Assembly (NCBI GenBank): GCA_019739335.1
Contig: CP073261.1
Location: forward strand, 1,494,818-1,558,817
Length of the DNA stretch: 64,000 bases
Direction of reading: 5' to 3'
Source of the DNA: Erythrobacter sp.
Lineage (GTDB): Bacteria > Pseudomonadota > Alphaproteobacteria > Sphingomonadales > Sphingomonadaceae
In this document: in pieces, positions 41,284 to 50,522 of the stretch
How positions within the stretch are numbered: position 1 is the stretch's first letter
Layout: each line of letters starts with the position of its first letter
Notes under the pieces: generated by a model
The model's input: the letters and a program-made list of their open reading frames with translations, nothing else
Database searches by the model: none
What the model was told of the DNA's origin: nothing
Made by a program: the position numbers and the translations under genes

Positions 41284-42408
41284 TCAGCGGCGCGTGACAA
41301 GCCGCCACGGCAAGGCTGCGAGCCTGCGCAGTTGCAGCATCGGCAGCGGCCACTTTTCCGCTTCGGGATATCGCTCACGCAGATGCGCGCCTGAGGGGAA
41401 CAAGTGATTGCCGATCAGTCGCAAGCGATCCCCGAATTGCGCCGTTGCCCGAAAATCGGCAATGATCCGCTGGTGCGCCGATGCGCGCGAGAGATAATGG
41501 CTGGCGGGTGTTTGTTCCGACGCCTGCGCGAAAGTGTCTTCGACTTCCGGCGGAATTGCAAAAGCGAAAATCGCGGCGGCCTGCCGCAAGTCGGAAAGGC
41601 ACAGTTTGGCAAGACCGGCGGACAGAGCCTTTTCGGCCAGACTTCGCCATTCGCTGCTCTCAAAATCAGCGGCTTGCAGGAAGGTATCGTGGCACCAGAT
41701 CAGCCGATAGCGCGACAGCACCCGCGCATTTCCGGCCAGATAGCCCAGTTCCCGGTGCTGTGCGTGGTTGACGCAGTTGTGGAGGAACAGGCTGACGGTA
41801 TCGGGAGCGAGCGCGGAGGGGGACAGGCGCGGAAGGGCCATCGGCTGGGCAAAGAACTGCTCCGCCCGCAACACCGTGTTCAGCGCCGGGGAACCCGTCA
41901 CTTCCCAGTGCAGGTCCACTGCGTGAGTGAAACCGTCCCCGGCAGTGCGTAACCAGGTTTCCTGCGCCAGTTGGCGGCCTTCGTTGCGGATGAATCCCTC
42001 GCGCGCCAGTACTTGCTGCGCTTTGGCCAGATCGCTCGCGCGCACCAGCACGTCCGAATCCCCGCGCCGCCGGATCGCCGGATCGGCGTAGACCGAATAG
42101 GCCAGTGCCGTTCCCTTCAGCACCAGCGAGGCCATTCCGGCGGCGGCCAGCCGTTCGATCAGTGCTGCCAGCACAGCATGATGCGAGGCCTCCCACAGCG
42201 ATTGCAAATGCGCTTCGGCGCGGATCGCGTGGCGCAAGCTATCGGGCCAACCGTGCATCAACTCTTCGCGCGCCAGCAGTAGTCCGGCGATGCCGTGATA
42301 GGAGACGCGCTGCGATACGTTCGCACTGTCAAACATAGCGGGCCACAGCGCCGCTTTCCCGGCGAGGCAATCGGTCAGGAAGCCATCGATATCGCTTTCG
42401 CCCGTCAT
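41284..42408 (-). CDS. Nucleotidyltransferase-family protein linked to the lasso-like operon
   Basis: A 374-residue protein of the NTP_transf_5-like nucleotidyltransferase family. [28 protein letters not shown] has the typical spaced acidic pair (DSD) in the second strand (about residues 98-125). A mostly helical C-terminal half follows. Members are frequent next to PqqD and HprK-like genes in RiPP and polysaccharide loci. It is convergent with the PqqD-like gene, with three bases between stops. ATG 42408 has AGGTG upstream. Its substrate is unknown. Confidence 0.72.
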   Translation of the reverse strand: MTGESDIDGFLTDCLAGKAALWPAMFDSANVSQRVSYHGIAGLLLAREELMHGWPDSLRHAIRAEAHLQSLWEASHHAVLAALIERLAAAGMASLVLKGTALAYSVYADPAIRRRGDSDVLVRASDLAKAQQVLAREGFIRNEGRQLAQETWLRTAGDGFTHAVDLHWEVTGSPALNTVLRAEQFFAQPMALPRLSPSALAPDTVSLFLHNCVNHAQHRELGYLAGNARVLSRYRLIWCHDTFLQAADFESSEWRSLAEKALSAGLAKLCLSDLRQAAAIFAFAIPPEVEDTFAQASEQTPASHYLSRASAHQRIIADFRATAQFGDRLRLIGNHLFPSGAHLRERYPEAEKWPLPMLQLRRLAALPWRLVTRR

Positions 42409-42534
42409 TGCGCGCACCTAGCGCGATTGGCCCCCGCACTCCACCAGTTCGCGGTTGACCGCAGGCACGCCCGTTGCCATGCGCTACGTATTCCCGCGAG
42501 GCTCCACCGCCAGGCGCGGGCAGGGGCATGGCGC

Positions 42535-43419
42535 ATGAAATCCCGCAAAGGCATCATCCTGGCCGGTGGATCGGGCACGCGGCTCTACCCGCTGACGCGC
42601 GGTGTTTCGAAACAGCTGATGCCGGTGTTCGACAAGCCGATGATCTACTATCCGCTGTCCACACTGATGCTTGCGGGGATTCGCGAGATTCTCGTCATCA
42701 CTACGCCGGAGGATCAGGACCAGTTCCGCCGCGTGCTGGGCGACGGTTCCGACTTCGGGATTTCGCTTTCCTACGCCGTCCAGCCGCAGCCCGAAGGGCT
42801 GGCGCAGGCCTTCCACATCGGCGCGGATTTCCTCGGCGATCACCCCGTTGCCTTGGTGCTGGGGGACAATATCTTTTACGGCCACGGCCTCCCCGAACTG
42901 CTGGCGTGCGCCTCGGCGCGCGCGGTGGGGGCTAGCATTTTCGCCTATCGGGTGAACAACCCGCAAGATTATGGGGTCGTCTCGTTCGACGCGGACGGAA
43001 AGGCTGGGTCGCTGGAGGAAAAGCCCGCGCAGCCCAGATCGCACTATGCCGTCACCGGACTCTATTTCTACGACGAGACGGTGGTCGAACGCGCGCGCAA
43101 GTTGCAGCCCTCGCCGCGCGGCGAGCTGGAAATCACCGATCTCAACCGCCTCTATCTCGACGAAGGCGGGTTGGCAGTGGAGATCATGGGGCGCGGGTTT
43201 GCCTGGCTCGATACTGGCACCCACGGCTCGCTGCTCGATGCCGCCACCTACGTCCGCATCACCGAGGAACGGCAGGGACTGAAGATCTGCTGTCCGGAAG
43301 AAATCGCCTGGCGACAGGGCTTTATCGACGACACGCAGCTGGAAGCGATTGCCGCTCCCTTGCGCAAATCGGGCTATGGCGAATACCTGCTCGGCCTGCT
43401 GCGCGAAGGCGCGCGCTGA
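42535..43419 (+). CDS. rfbA: Glucose-1-phosphate thymidylyltransferase
   Basis: A 294-residue enzyme making dTDP-glucose, the first step of dTDP-L-rhamnose synthesis. [20 protein letters not shown] is the nucleotide-binding signature, [10 protein letters not shown] holds the metal-binding Asp, and [16 protein letters not shown] is typical of RmlA. The rfbC start overlaps its stop (TGATG). The four genes rfbACDB are consecutive. Confidence 0.95.
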   Translation: MKSRKGIILAGGSGTRLYPLTRGVSKQLMPVFDKPMIYYPLSTLMLAGIREILVITTPEDQDQFRRVLGDGSDFGISLSYAVQPQPEGLAQAFHIGADFLGDHPVALVLGDNIFYGHGLPELLACASARAVGASIFAYRVNNPQDYGVVSFDADGKAGSLEEKPAQPRSHYAVTGLYFYDETVVERARKLQPSPRGELEITDLNRLYLDEGGLAVEIMGRGFAWLDTGTHGSLLDAATYVRITEERQGLKICCPEEIAWRQGFIDDTQLEAIAAPLRKSGYGEYLLGLLREGAR

Positions 43420-43964
43420 TGCGGTTCGTTCCCACCGCCCTCGAAGGGCTGCTGCTGATCGAACCGCAGGTGTACGGCGATGACCGCGGGTTCTTTCTGG
43501 AAAGCTGGAGCGCAGAGAAATTCGCGGCGGCGGGGCTGGATGTGTCCTTCGTACAAGACAATCACTCGCGCTCGCAGAAGGGCGTTCTACGGGGGATGCA
43601 TTTCCAGAACCCCGGCGCGCAGGGCAAGCTGGTGCGGGTGGTATCGGGTGCGGTCTATGATGTGGCGGTGGACCTGCGCCGCTCCTCGCCGACATTCGGG
43701 CAATGGTCCGGGTTCGAGTTGTCGGCAGAGAACCGGCGGATGTTGTGGGTGCCACGCGGCTTCGCCCACGGCTTTCTGACGCTGGAGGATGACACCGATT
43801 TCCTCTACAAATGCGATGCCCCCTATGCGCCCGGTTCGGAGCATACGCTGGCCTGGGATGATCCCGATGTGGGAATCGACTGGCCGCTCGACGGTCTGGA
43901 TGTGCAGCTCGCGGCCAAGGATCGCGTGGGCAAGTGTCTTGCCGACGTGGAGACATTCGCGTGA
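43419..43964 (+). CDS. rfbC: dTDP-4-dehydrorhamnose 3,5-epimerase
   Basis: A 181-residue RmlC cupin. DDRGFFLESWS, QDNHSRSQKGVLRGMHFQ (with the catalytic His), DVAVDLRRSSPTFGQW and PRGFAHGFLTL are the conserved motifs. It acts on the dTDP-4-keto-6-deoxyglucose made by RfbB. It starts one base before the rfbA stop ends and overlaps rfbD by four bases. Confidence 0.95.
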   Translation: MRFVPTALEGLLLIEPQVYGDDRGFFLESWSAEKFAAAGLDVSFVQDNHSRSQKGVLRGMHFQNPGAQGKLVRVVSGAVYDVAVDLRRSSPTFGQWSGFELSAENRRMLWVPRGFAHGFLTLEDDTDFLYKCDAPYAPGSEHTLAWDDPDVGIDWPLDGLDVQLAAKDRVGKCLADVETFA

Positions 43965-44809
43965 AGGTGCTGGTGACCGGAGCCAAGGGCCAATTGGGCC
44001 GCGCCTTGCTGGCGACTGCGCCCGAAGGTGCGCACATTCACGCCGTCGATGTCGATGAGTGCGACCTGACCGATACCGAAGCGACCAAGGCACTGGTCGC
44101 CGGCCTGGCTCCCGATCTCATCATCAACGCCGCCGCCTATACCGCCGTCGACCGGGCCGAAACCGACGAATCCACAGCGCGGGCGATCAACGCCGACGCC
44201 GTTGCCGCGCTGGTACAGGCGCATTCCGGCAAGCTGGTGCATGTCTCGACCGATTTCGTCTTCGATAGCCGCTCCAGCCGTCCGTACAGGCCGGATGACC
44301 AGCGCGCACCGCTTTCCGCCTATGGCCGCACCAAGGCAGAGGGGGAGGATCACTTGCGCGTTTCCGACCTGCTGGTGCGCACCGCCTGGGTCCATGCCGC
44401 AGGCGGTGCGAATTTCGTGCGCACCATGCTGCGACTGATGCGCGAGCGCGACGAAGTGCGGGTGGTGGCAGACCAGATCGGTGCGCCGACATGGGCGACC
44501 GGCCTCGCGCGGACGATCTGGGGACTGGTGGACAAGCAAGCGCAGGGCATATTCCACCACTGCGATGCCGGAGTGGCAAGCTGGTACGATTTCGCTGTCG
44601 CGATTCAGGAGGAGGCACTCGCGCTGGGGATGCTCAGCCGTGCGGTGCCGGTGATCCCCATAACTAATGCCGATTACCCCACCCCCGCCGCGCGACCCGC
44701 CTTCTCGCTGCTCGATTGCAGCAAGACTCGCGCGCTGCTGGGCGACGGCCACACCCACTGGCGCGAGAATCTGCGGCTGATGCTGCGCGAGGAGGAGGCG
44801 CTTGGCTAA
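43961..44809 (+). CDS. rfbD: dTDP-4-dehydrorhamnose reductase
   Basis: A 282-residue SDR-family reductase that completes dTDP-L-rhamnose. VTGAKGQLGRAL is the NAD(P) motif, INAAAYTAVDRAE the conserved loop, VSTDFVFD the Thr/Ser strand, and YGRTK the catalytic Tyr-x3-Lys. It starts with GTG at 43961 in the overlap with rfbC. Confidence 0.94.
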   Translation: MKVLVTGAKGQLGRALLATAPEGAHIHAVDVDECDLTDTEATKALVAGLAPDLIINAAAYTAVDRAETDESTARAINADAVAALVQAHSGKLVHVSTDFVFDSRSSRPYRPDDQRAPLSAYGRTKAEGEDHLRVSDLLVRTAWVHAAGGANFVRTMLRLMRERDEVRVVADQIGAPTWATGLARTIWGLVDKQAQGIFHHCDAGVASWYDFAVAIQEEALALGMLSRAVPVIPITNADYPTPAARPAFSLLDCSKTRALLGDGHTHWRENLRLMLREEEALG

Positions 44810-45851
44810 CCTGCTCATTACCGGCGGCGCGGGCTTTATCGGCGGCAACTTCGTTCATTACTGGGCAGCGGAGCATCCCGACGACACGCTGGTGGTGCTC
44901 GACAGCCTGACCTACGCGGGCAATCGCTCGACCATTGCCGGGGTGCCCCAGGCCGAACTGGTGGTGGGCGATATCCGCGATACCGCGCTGGTCGAGCGCC
45001 TTTTGCGTGAGCGGGGCATTGAAACCATTGTCCACTTCGCCGCCGAAAGCCATGTCGATCGTTCGATCAGTGGGCCGGATGCCTTTATCGAGACCAACAT
45101 CCTCGGCACCAACAGTCTGCTGAAGGCCGCGCGCGCGGTGTGGCTGGAAGGAAGCGGCGTGCCGCACCGGTTCCACCATATCTCGACCGACGAGGTGTTC
45201 GGCTCGCTCGGCCCCAACGATCCGGCGTTCCACGAAGCCACGCCCTACGCGCCCAATTCACCCTATTCCGCGAGCAAGGCCGCGTCCGATCATCTGGTGC
45301 GGGCGTGGCATCACACCTTCGGGCTGCAGGTCACCACCAGCAATTGCTCGAACAATTACGGGCCGTACCAGTATCCCGAGAAGCTGATCCCGCTGTTCCT
45401 GCTCAACGCGCTGCACGGCCGCCCCCTGCCGATTTATGGCGACGGGATGAACGTGCGCGACTGGCTGCATGTCGAGGACCACTGCCGGGGAATCGCTGCC
45501 ACATTGGCGCGCGGCACGCCGGGCGAGACCTACAATATCGGCGGCGGCGCGGAATTGCCCAATCTGGCGGTGATCGACACGCTGTGTACTGAAGTGGACC
45601 GCGCCTTTGCCGGGATTGCCGGGCTGGCCGAACGGTTCCCGGACGCTCCCGCCGCGCAGGGCCGGTCGACGGCAGAGCTCAAGTCCTTCGTCACCGATCG
45701 TGCGGGGCATGATCGCCGCTATGCCATCGATGCTTCGCGCGCGCGAGCCGAACTGGGCTATGCGCCGCAGCATGGCTTTGCCGCCGGGCTGGCGCAGACC
45801 TTGTGCTGGTATCTTGAAAACGAGGTGTGGTGGCGGTCGCTATTGCGATAA
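44802..45851 (+). CDS. rfbB: dTDP-glucose 4,6-dehydratase
   Basis: A 349-residue RmlB. TGGAGFIGGNF is the NAD motif, STDEVFG holds the Thr-Asp-Glu of the active site and YSASKAASD the catalytic Tyr and Lys. The start is TTG at 44802 with AGGAGG nine bases upstream and an overlap with rfbD; no ATG fits. The 3' end overlaps the flippase gene on the other strand by 12 bases. Confidence 0.94.
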   Translation: MANLLITGGAGFIGGNFVHYWAAEHPDDTLVVLDSLTYAGNRSTIAGVPQAELVVGDIRDTALVERLLRERGIETIVHFAAESHVDRSISGPDAFIETNILGTNSLLKAARAVWLEGSGVPHRFHHISTDEVFGSLGPNDPAFHEATPYAPNSPYSASKAASDHLVRAWHHTFGLQVTTSNCSNNYGPYQYPEKLIPLFLLNALHGRPLPIYGDGMNVRDWLHVEDHCRGIAATLARGTPGETYNIGGGAELPNLAVIDTLCTEVDRAFAGIAGLAERFPDAPAAQGRSTAELKSFVTDRAGHDRRYAIDASRARAELGYAPQHGFAAGLAQTLCWYLENEVWWRSLLR

Positions 45852-47114
45852 CGCCATCCGCCGCGCGACCCAATGCAGGGCGATGAACTGGGCCAAATTG
45901 CGGATCAGCACTGCCGCCAACGCCCCCGCCGCTGCTCCGGCCAGCCCGTAAGGCGCGATCAGTGCGGCGGCCAGCCCCATTCCGGCCAACGTCGCGACCA
46001 CTTCAATCCCGGCCACCAACCCCTCGCGTTTCATCATCACCAGAGCGCCACCCACCGGACCGAAGCCCACATTCACCAGTTGCCCCAGCAACAGCAGTTG
46101 CAGCGCAAGTGCGCCCGAAACAAAGGTCTCGCCAAACAGGCCAAGCAAAGGGTCGGCGAGCAGGGCAATGCCGATAGCGGCAGGGAGGCATAACGCCAAA
46201 CCCAGCAAGCGCACGCTGCGCAGGATGCGGAAGATCTCGCCGCGGTCCTCACCCGCCGCTGCCTTGGCCAGATGCGGCGAGGCCATCAGCCCGAACGAGG
46301 CGTAAACGATGCCGAGCAGCAGCGCGATCTGGAACGCGGTGCGGTAAATCCCGGTATCGGCAACGCTGAGCCATGCGGTGACGATCACCAGCAGCAGCCA
46401 ATCGCCCAGCATCTGGATGATCTGTGGAGCGATGATCGCCGCACCACGCATGGTATCGGGTCGCTCAACGGCAGGGAGGGGATCGCCCGTGACCATCCGA
46501 TGCACGGCATAAAGCCCGACCCCGGTCGCCAGCAGCAACCCGCCGACGTAGAGCGCAGGCGGCAACAGCGGTCCCGAGTCTGCTCCGAAGAACCACACCA
46601 GCCCCAGCCCCAGCGCCGCGAGGCCCGAATAGAACACTCCCTCCAGCGATTGCGACAGCACCACGTCGCCGCGCGAACGCAGGAAAGCATTGGCCAGCTT
46701 GAGCAAAGGCAGCAGCAGCACGATCGGTGCGGACAACTGGAGGAAAGCGAGGGCCTCGGGCTGGTCGAGCACCCGATCGCTCAGAAGCGGGGCGAGCAAC
46801 ACCAACAGCACCAGCATCGCCACCCCGGCTCGGAGCACCAGTTTCTGCATGGCGCGGTAGATCGCCATTGCCCTGTCCGCCTGTCCGCCGCTCAGCAGCG
46901 GCCCGACTTCACGGACCAGCAGGATATCGAGCCCGAGGCTGACGAACATCGATACCGTGGTCGCGGTGGTCACGCCCAGCTGGTACAGGCCGACCGCATC
47001 GGCACCGAACATTCGCGCCACCAGCCAGACCAGGACGAAACTCGCCAGCGCTCCCGCCGCCCGCAGGCCGAGGCCGAGCAGCATGTCCCAGTGCAGGCCC
47101 CCGCCGATCCGCAT
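45840..47114 (-). CDS. Polysaccharide flippase (Wzx-like)
   Basis: A 424-residue membrane protein with about 12 helices of the MOP/polysaccharide flippase type. LGLGLRAAGALASFVLVWLVARMFGADAVGLYQL at the N terminus (residues about 13-46) and PHLAKAAAGEDRGEIFRIL in the middle are typical. It probably flips lipid-linked rhamnose-containing repeat units to the periplasm. It has the opposite direction to the rfb genes, converging with them. Confidence 0.85.
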   Translation of the reverse strand: MRIGGGLHWDMLLGLGLRAAGALASFVLVWLVARMFGADAVGLYQLGVTTATTVSMFVSLGLDILLVREVGPLLSGGQADRAMAIYRAMQKLVLRAGVAMLVLLVLLAPLLSDRVLDQPEALAFLQLSAPIVLLLPLLKLANAFLRSRGDVVLSQSLEGVFYSGLAALGLGLVWFFGADSGPLLPPALYVGGLLLATGVGLYAVHRMVTGDPLPAVERPDTMRGAAIIAPQIIQMLGDWLLLVIVTAWLSVADTGIYRTAFQIALLLGIVYASFGLMASPHLAKAAAGEDRGEIFRILRSVRLLGLALCLPAAIGIALLADPLLGLFGETFVSGALALQLLLLGQLVNVGFGPVGGALVMMKREGLVAGIEVVATLAGMGLAAALIAPYGLAGAAAGALAAVLIRNLAQFIALHWVARRMALSQ

Positions 47115-47175
47115 CGATATTCACCCCCGGCCACAACAGGCTTGCAGAGCGCGGCTTTGGGTGCTTTTCGCAGGC

Positions 47176-48006
47176 ATGGCAAGAACGGCAGCAACGGGCA
47201 TGAAAAAGCGGGTCGGCCGGATGATTCCCTATCCGCTGATCGAAGCGGGGCGTCGGCTGATCCATGCCGGGCCGCATCGCTGCCGGGTCTGCGGCGGGCG
47301 CGTTCGGCGATTGGGAGACAGCGGCTACGGTTTCGAAGTGCTCGAACGCCTGCAGGTGGTCGGCGGGCTGAAGCGGCGCGCGGATCGCTGCCCGATCTGC
47401 CATGCGACCTCGCGCGAGCGGCTGTTGTGGTTCTGGCTCACCCAGGGCGGCGCGGACTTCCGCTTTGCGCCGGACCTGCGGATTGCCCATTTCGCGCCCG
47501 AAAAGGGACTTTCGGCACGCCTACGCGCGGCAGCGGGGAAGAACTACACCGCCTACGATTTCGATCCTTCGCGCTACCGGCACCTTTCGGAAGTGCGGCC
47601 TGCCGACCTCTCCGACCTGCCTATCGAAAGCAGCAGCGTCGACCTGCTGGTCTGCAACCACGTGATCGAGCACGTGCCGGACGTGCCCCGCGCGCTCGGA
47701 GAAATATTCCGCGTACTGGCAGCGGACGGGGTGGCCGTGCTGCAGGTTCCCATTGCGCTCAAGCTGGAGACCATGATCGAACTGGGCAGCGCCAGCACTC
47801 CGGCAGAGCGGATCGCCTTGGCCGGACAAGACGATCACCTGCGGCTGTTCACCCAAGGCGATTATCAGCTTGCGCTGGAGGCGGCGGGATTCGCGGTGGA
47901 CCTGTTCGATTCCTTCGCAGAAAACGGTCAGGCAGCAACCGACTGGCAGCTCGATCCGTTCGAAAGCCTGTGGCTGTGCCGGAAGGCCAAGCCAGCAGCC
48001 GCCTGA
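47176..48006 (+). CDS. SAM-dependent methyltransferase with a cysteine-rich N terminus
   Basis: A 276-residue class I methyltransferase (Methyltransf_11-like). HRCRVCGGRVRR and RADRCPICHATSRERL look like two halves of a zinc ribbon in front of the fold. The SAM site is changed (RIAHFAPEKGLSARL replaces the usual glycine-rich loop), but LVCNHVIEHVPDVPRALGEIFRVL is a clear motif. Starts at 47176, 47200 and 47221 are possible. It probably methylates a sugar of the surface polysaccharide. It converges with ghsB. Confidence 0.75.
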   Translation: MARTAATGMKKRVGRMIPYPLIEAGRRLIHAGPHRCRVCGGRVRRLGDSGYGFEVLERLQVVGGLKRRADRCPICHATSRERLLWFWLTQGGADFRFAPDLRIAHFAPEKGLSARLRAAAGKNYTAYDFDPSRYRHLSEVRPADLSDLPIESSSVDLLVCNHVIEHVPDVPRALGEIFRVLAADGVAVLQVPIALKLETMIELGSASTPAERIALAGQDDHLRLFTQGDYQLALEAAGFAVDLFDSFAENGQAATDWQLDPFESLWLCRKAKPAAA

Positions 48007-48015
48007 CTCTCACCT

Positions 48016-50127
48016 TTACGCCACCGCGCCCTTCGCCGCCGACGCTCCGCGCCGTTTACCGAACAGATCGTAGGACACCACGGGTGCTGCCGGATTGGCC
48101 AGCAGTTCCCCGGCTGGTGTAAAGTCGCCAGCCGAGGCACCGGCAAACAGGCTTGCCTCACTGCCCCCGCTGCTCGTCCCGCTGTCACCCCCCGGCAAGG
48201 CGAAGCCGCCATGCTGGTGATTGGCCGTATTGACCAGATCGGTGTCTACGGCGCCCTGCCAAACCATCGAACGGCTGACATTGTTCGCGAACAGGCAATA
48301 GGAATCGAAATCACAGCCGGGGCGATCCGTCCGCATCAGGAACCCCTGATTGGCGAAGCTGTTGTGCGCGATCACCACATGGCTCATCAAGGTATTGTCG
48401 CGCCCAAGCTGGCTGGCGGAATAGGCGGCGGTGAAGTAGTCGCTGACCGTGGCGGTGATCGAAAAGGCATTGTTGAAGAACACGTAATCGAGGCTGTCGC
48501 CATTGGCGATCGGGGAGAGGAAAATGCACTGCACTTCCATGTCCACCCCGGTGTTGTCGTAAACGATCACGTTTTCGGAGGTGCCGGTGTCCTGCTGGTA
48601 CCAGTCGCCGTGCTTGTCGTGCAGCGAGACAATGGTGACGGTCGCATCCTTCACGTTCACCGGCGCGCTGCGCCCTGCCACGCCGTCGAAGCCAAGTCCC
48701 TTGTCACCTTCCAGCGATCCGGTGCAGGCGCGGCGATCGGGGTTGATCAGTAGGGTTGCGTTCCAGCCCGGCAGAGTGTTGAGCCATGCCACGACATCGG
48801 CGAACCAGTAGCCCTGGCCAGCGGTCCCGGCATAGTGATTGAACGAGCCGTTGCCGACATCGAAGGTGGCGCTGCTTGCACCCCATCGCGCGGTATAGAG
48901 CCCGCCACCGCCGCTGCTTTCGGTCCCGCCGCTGCGCGCCAGCGTGGCCGTCGCCTCCGCCCCGGAATAGGTGACGGTGAAAGCCGGGAAGTCGGTGTTC
49001 CATGTCAGGTTCGAATGATCGACCACGCTGGTCCCGACCACGCAGCGCGCGTTCGAGACCACATCCTGCGAAATCCGCGTAAAAGTGCACCCACGCACCA
49101 GATTGGCATTGCGGGCAGGCGTGTGGACTTCGGAGAACACGCATTCGGTGAACCACGGCTCGCCTTCCACCAGCCGCCCGAGAATCGCAGGCGGCCCGCC
49201 GCGCCAGAGCATATCGCGCCCGTCGGGATGCGAATTGGTGAGCGTCACCCCGTCCAGCCAGTGATTGACCCCGACAATCGAAGGCGCGTCGATTTCCAGC
49301 ACATGGCGGAAATCCACGGTGATATTCGCGCCGAGCAGATGCAGCGGCATCCGGTGCGCGGTCATGCGGGAGGCATTGTCGGTGGTATAGGCGCTCTTGC
49401 CCAAGGTGACCGGCTGGGTTGCGCTGATCGTGCAGTATCCGGGAATGGTCCAGGCATCGGGATTGCTGTCGCCGATATCGTAGGTGCCGGCCTCGATGAT
49501 GCAGATATGCGGATTTTTGGCCAGCTGCGCCTTCACATAGGTCGCGGCGGCGGTGATCGAGGGATAGCGCTGTCCGGCGATTGTCGGCTGCAATGGCGCG
49601 ACATCCACCGCCACGTCGTAAATCTGTGCGGAAGGGCAAAACAGGTACGGGCCGATCACCCGCTTTTGCATCGTCGGATCGATAGCCACGGCTTCGACAT
49701 AAAGCCGGGCGAGCCCCTGCGTTACGCCGCTGGCGGGAGGTTGGAGCCGTGCCCACCAGCCCAGGTAGGTCCGCTCGACACCGTTGGCATCGCTCAGCGT
49801 GTGATAGCTGGGGGCCAGCACTTCGACGCTTTCGCCCTCGTAGTGGAACACGACCTTCGCTAGCCCGAGATTGGCGATCAACGAACCCCCGTCATTCGCG
49901 GCCGCCGCCACGCCCACCACCAGCGAATCGGTGAAGAACTGCCCCGGCGGCACCAGCAGGCGACAAGCGGGTTTCGCCGTGGTGCGGACAGGATCAAGCG
50001 GCACAGAGGCGAAGCCGCTTCCGGCAGTGCCAATCCAGAGGGGCGATGGCGCGATCTGGGGCAGAGGCATCACCGCACTGGCCAGCGAGCGGTGGCCGAT
50101 CCCGAAGCCGTATCCAAAACCCGGCAT
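48016..50127 (-). CDS. ghsB: GTA head spike fibre protein, GhsB-like
   Basis: A 703-residue protein coupled to a spike base gene of the RCAP_Rcc01079 type (TGATG overlap), the arrangement of R. capsulatus ghsA-ghsB. The N-terminal 200 residues (MPGFGYGFGIGHRSLASAV...) include a conserved capsid-side part. The rest has many short strands with Asn, Gly and Val turns, consistent with a right-handed parallel beta-helix, and several His/Asp-rich segments. In R. capsulatus the spike binds the capsular polysaccharide of the recipient. No lyase motif can be named. Assignment rests mainly on its neighbour and architecture. Confidence 0.72.
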   Translation of the reverse strand: MPGFGYGFGIGHRSLASAVMPLPQIAPSPLWIGTAGSGFASVPLDPVRTTAKPACRLLVPPGQFFTDSLVVGVAAAANDGGSLIANLGLAKVVFHYEGESVEVLAPSYHTLSDANGVERTYLGWWARLQPPASGVTQGLARLYVEAVAIDPTMQKRVIGPYLFCPSAQIYDVAVDVAPLQPTIAGQRYPSITAAATYVKAQLAKNPHICIIEAGTYDIGDSNPDAWTIPGYCTISATQPVTLGKSAYTTDNASRMTAHRMPLHLLGANITVDFRHVLEIDAPSIVGVNHWLDGVTLTNSHPDGRDMLWRGGPPAILGRLVEGEPWFTECVFSEVHTPARNANLVRGCTFTRISQDVVSNARCVVGTSVVDHSNLTWNTDFPAFTVTYSGAEATATLARSGGTESSGGGGLYTARWGASSATFDVGNGSFNHYAGTAGQGYWFADVVAWLNTLPGWNATLLINPDRRACTGSLEGDKGLGFDGVAGRSAPVNVKDATVTIVSLHDKHGDWYQQDTGTSENVIVYDNTGVDMEVQCIFLSPIANGDSLDYVFFNNAFSITATVSDYFTAAYSASQLGRDNTLMSHVVIAHNSFANQGFLMRTDRPGCDFDSYCLFANNVSRSMVWQGAVDTDLVNTANHQHGGFALPGGDSGTSSGGSEASLFAGASAGDFTPAGELLANPAAPVVSYDLFGKRRGASAAKGAVA

Positions 50128-50396
50128 CAGGCGAGGCCAATAATGCTGGCAGCAGTGGTGCCCGTGGCGCGGATGGCGCGGACTCGCACTTCGAGCACCG
50201 ATCCCGATGCCAGATTGCGGAAGGTTACATCTGTCTCACCCTTGAGCGGCCTGAGCACAATGTCACCGCCTTCGCCGACGAAAATGGCTTTGGGCGAGCG
50301 AGCGAGATCGCCGTTGTCGCTGGGGAGGATGGCAAAGCAGTCTTCTGCCGGAGCCATCGGGCTATCGGCGGTGTTGCGGAAAGGATCGTCGATCAT
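50127..50396 (-). CDS. ghsA: GTA head spike base protein, RCAP_Rcc01079 family (GhsA)
   Basis: An 89-residue protein beginning MIDDPFRNTADSPMAPAEDC and continuing FAILPSDNGDLARSPKAIFVGEGGDI, with the C-terminal ATGTTAASIIGLA. This is the pattern of the GTA head spike base family named after R. capsulatus rcc01079. It anchors the fibre to the head vertices. A good ribosome binding site (AGGAG) lies five bases before the ATG. Its own promoter probably lies in 50397-50522. Located about 28 kb from the GTA structural cluster. Confidence 0.8.
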   Translation of the reverse strand: MIDDPFRNTADSPMAPAEDCFAILPSDNGDLARSPKAIFVGEGGDIVLRPLKGETDVTFRNLASGSVLEVRVRAIRATGTTAASIIGLA

Positions 50397-50522
50397 GGGG
50401 GCTCCTGTCGAATAGGCAAAACAAAACAGGAACGCGGGCTAGGCACCGGAACGGCTGTAGGAAAGGAAAAACTGCCGGAACGTCTTCCCAAGTAGAAACC
50501 ACAGGTTTATCGCCTTAAGCCG

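Noticed and set aside
46272-48122. A long plus-strand open frame (about 616 codons) across the flippase and methyltransferase genes
   Set aside because: It is antisense to a clear flippase and then out of frame with a clear methyltransferase; its translation is Arg/Gln/His-rich with no domain pattern.
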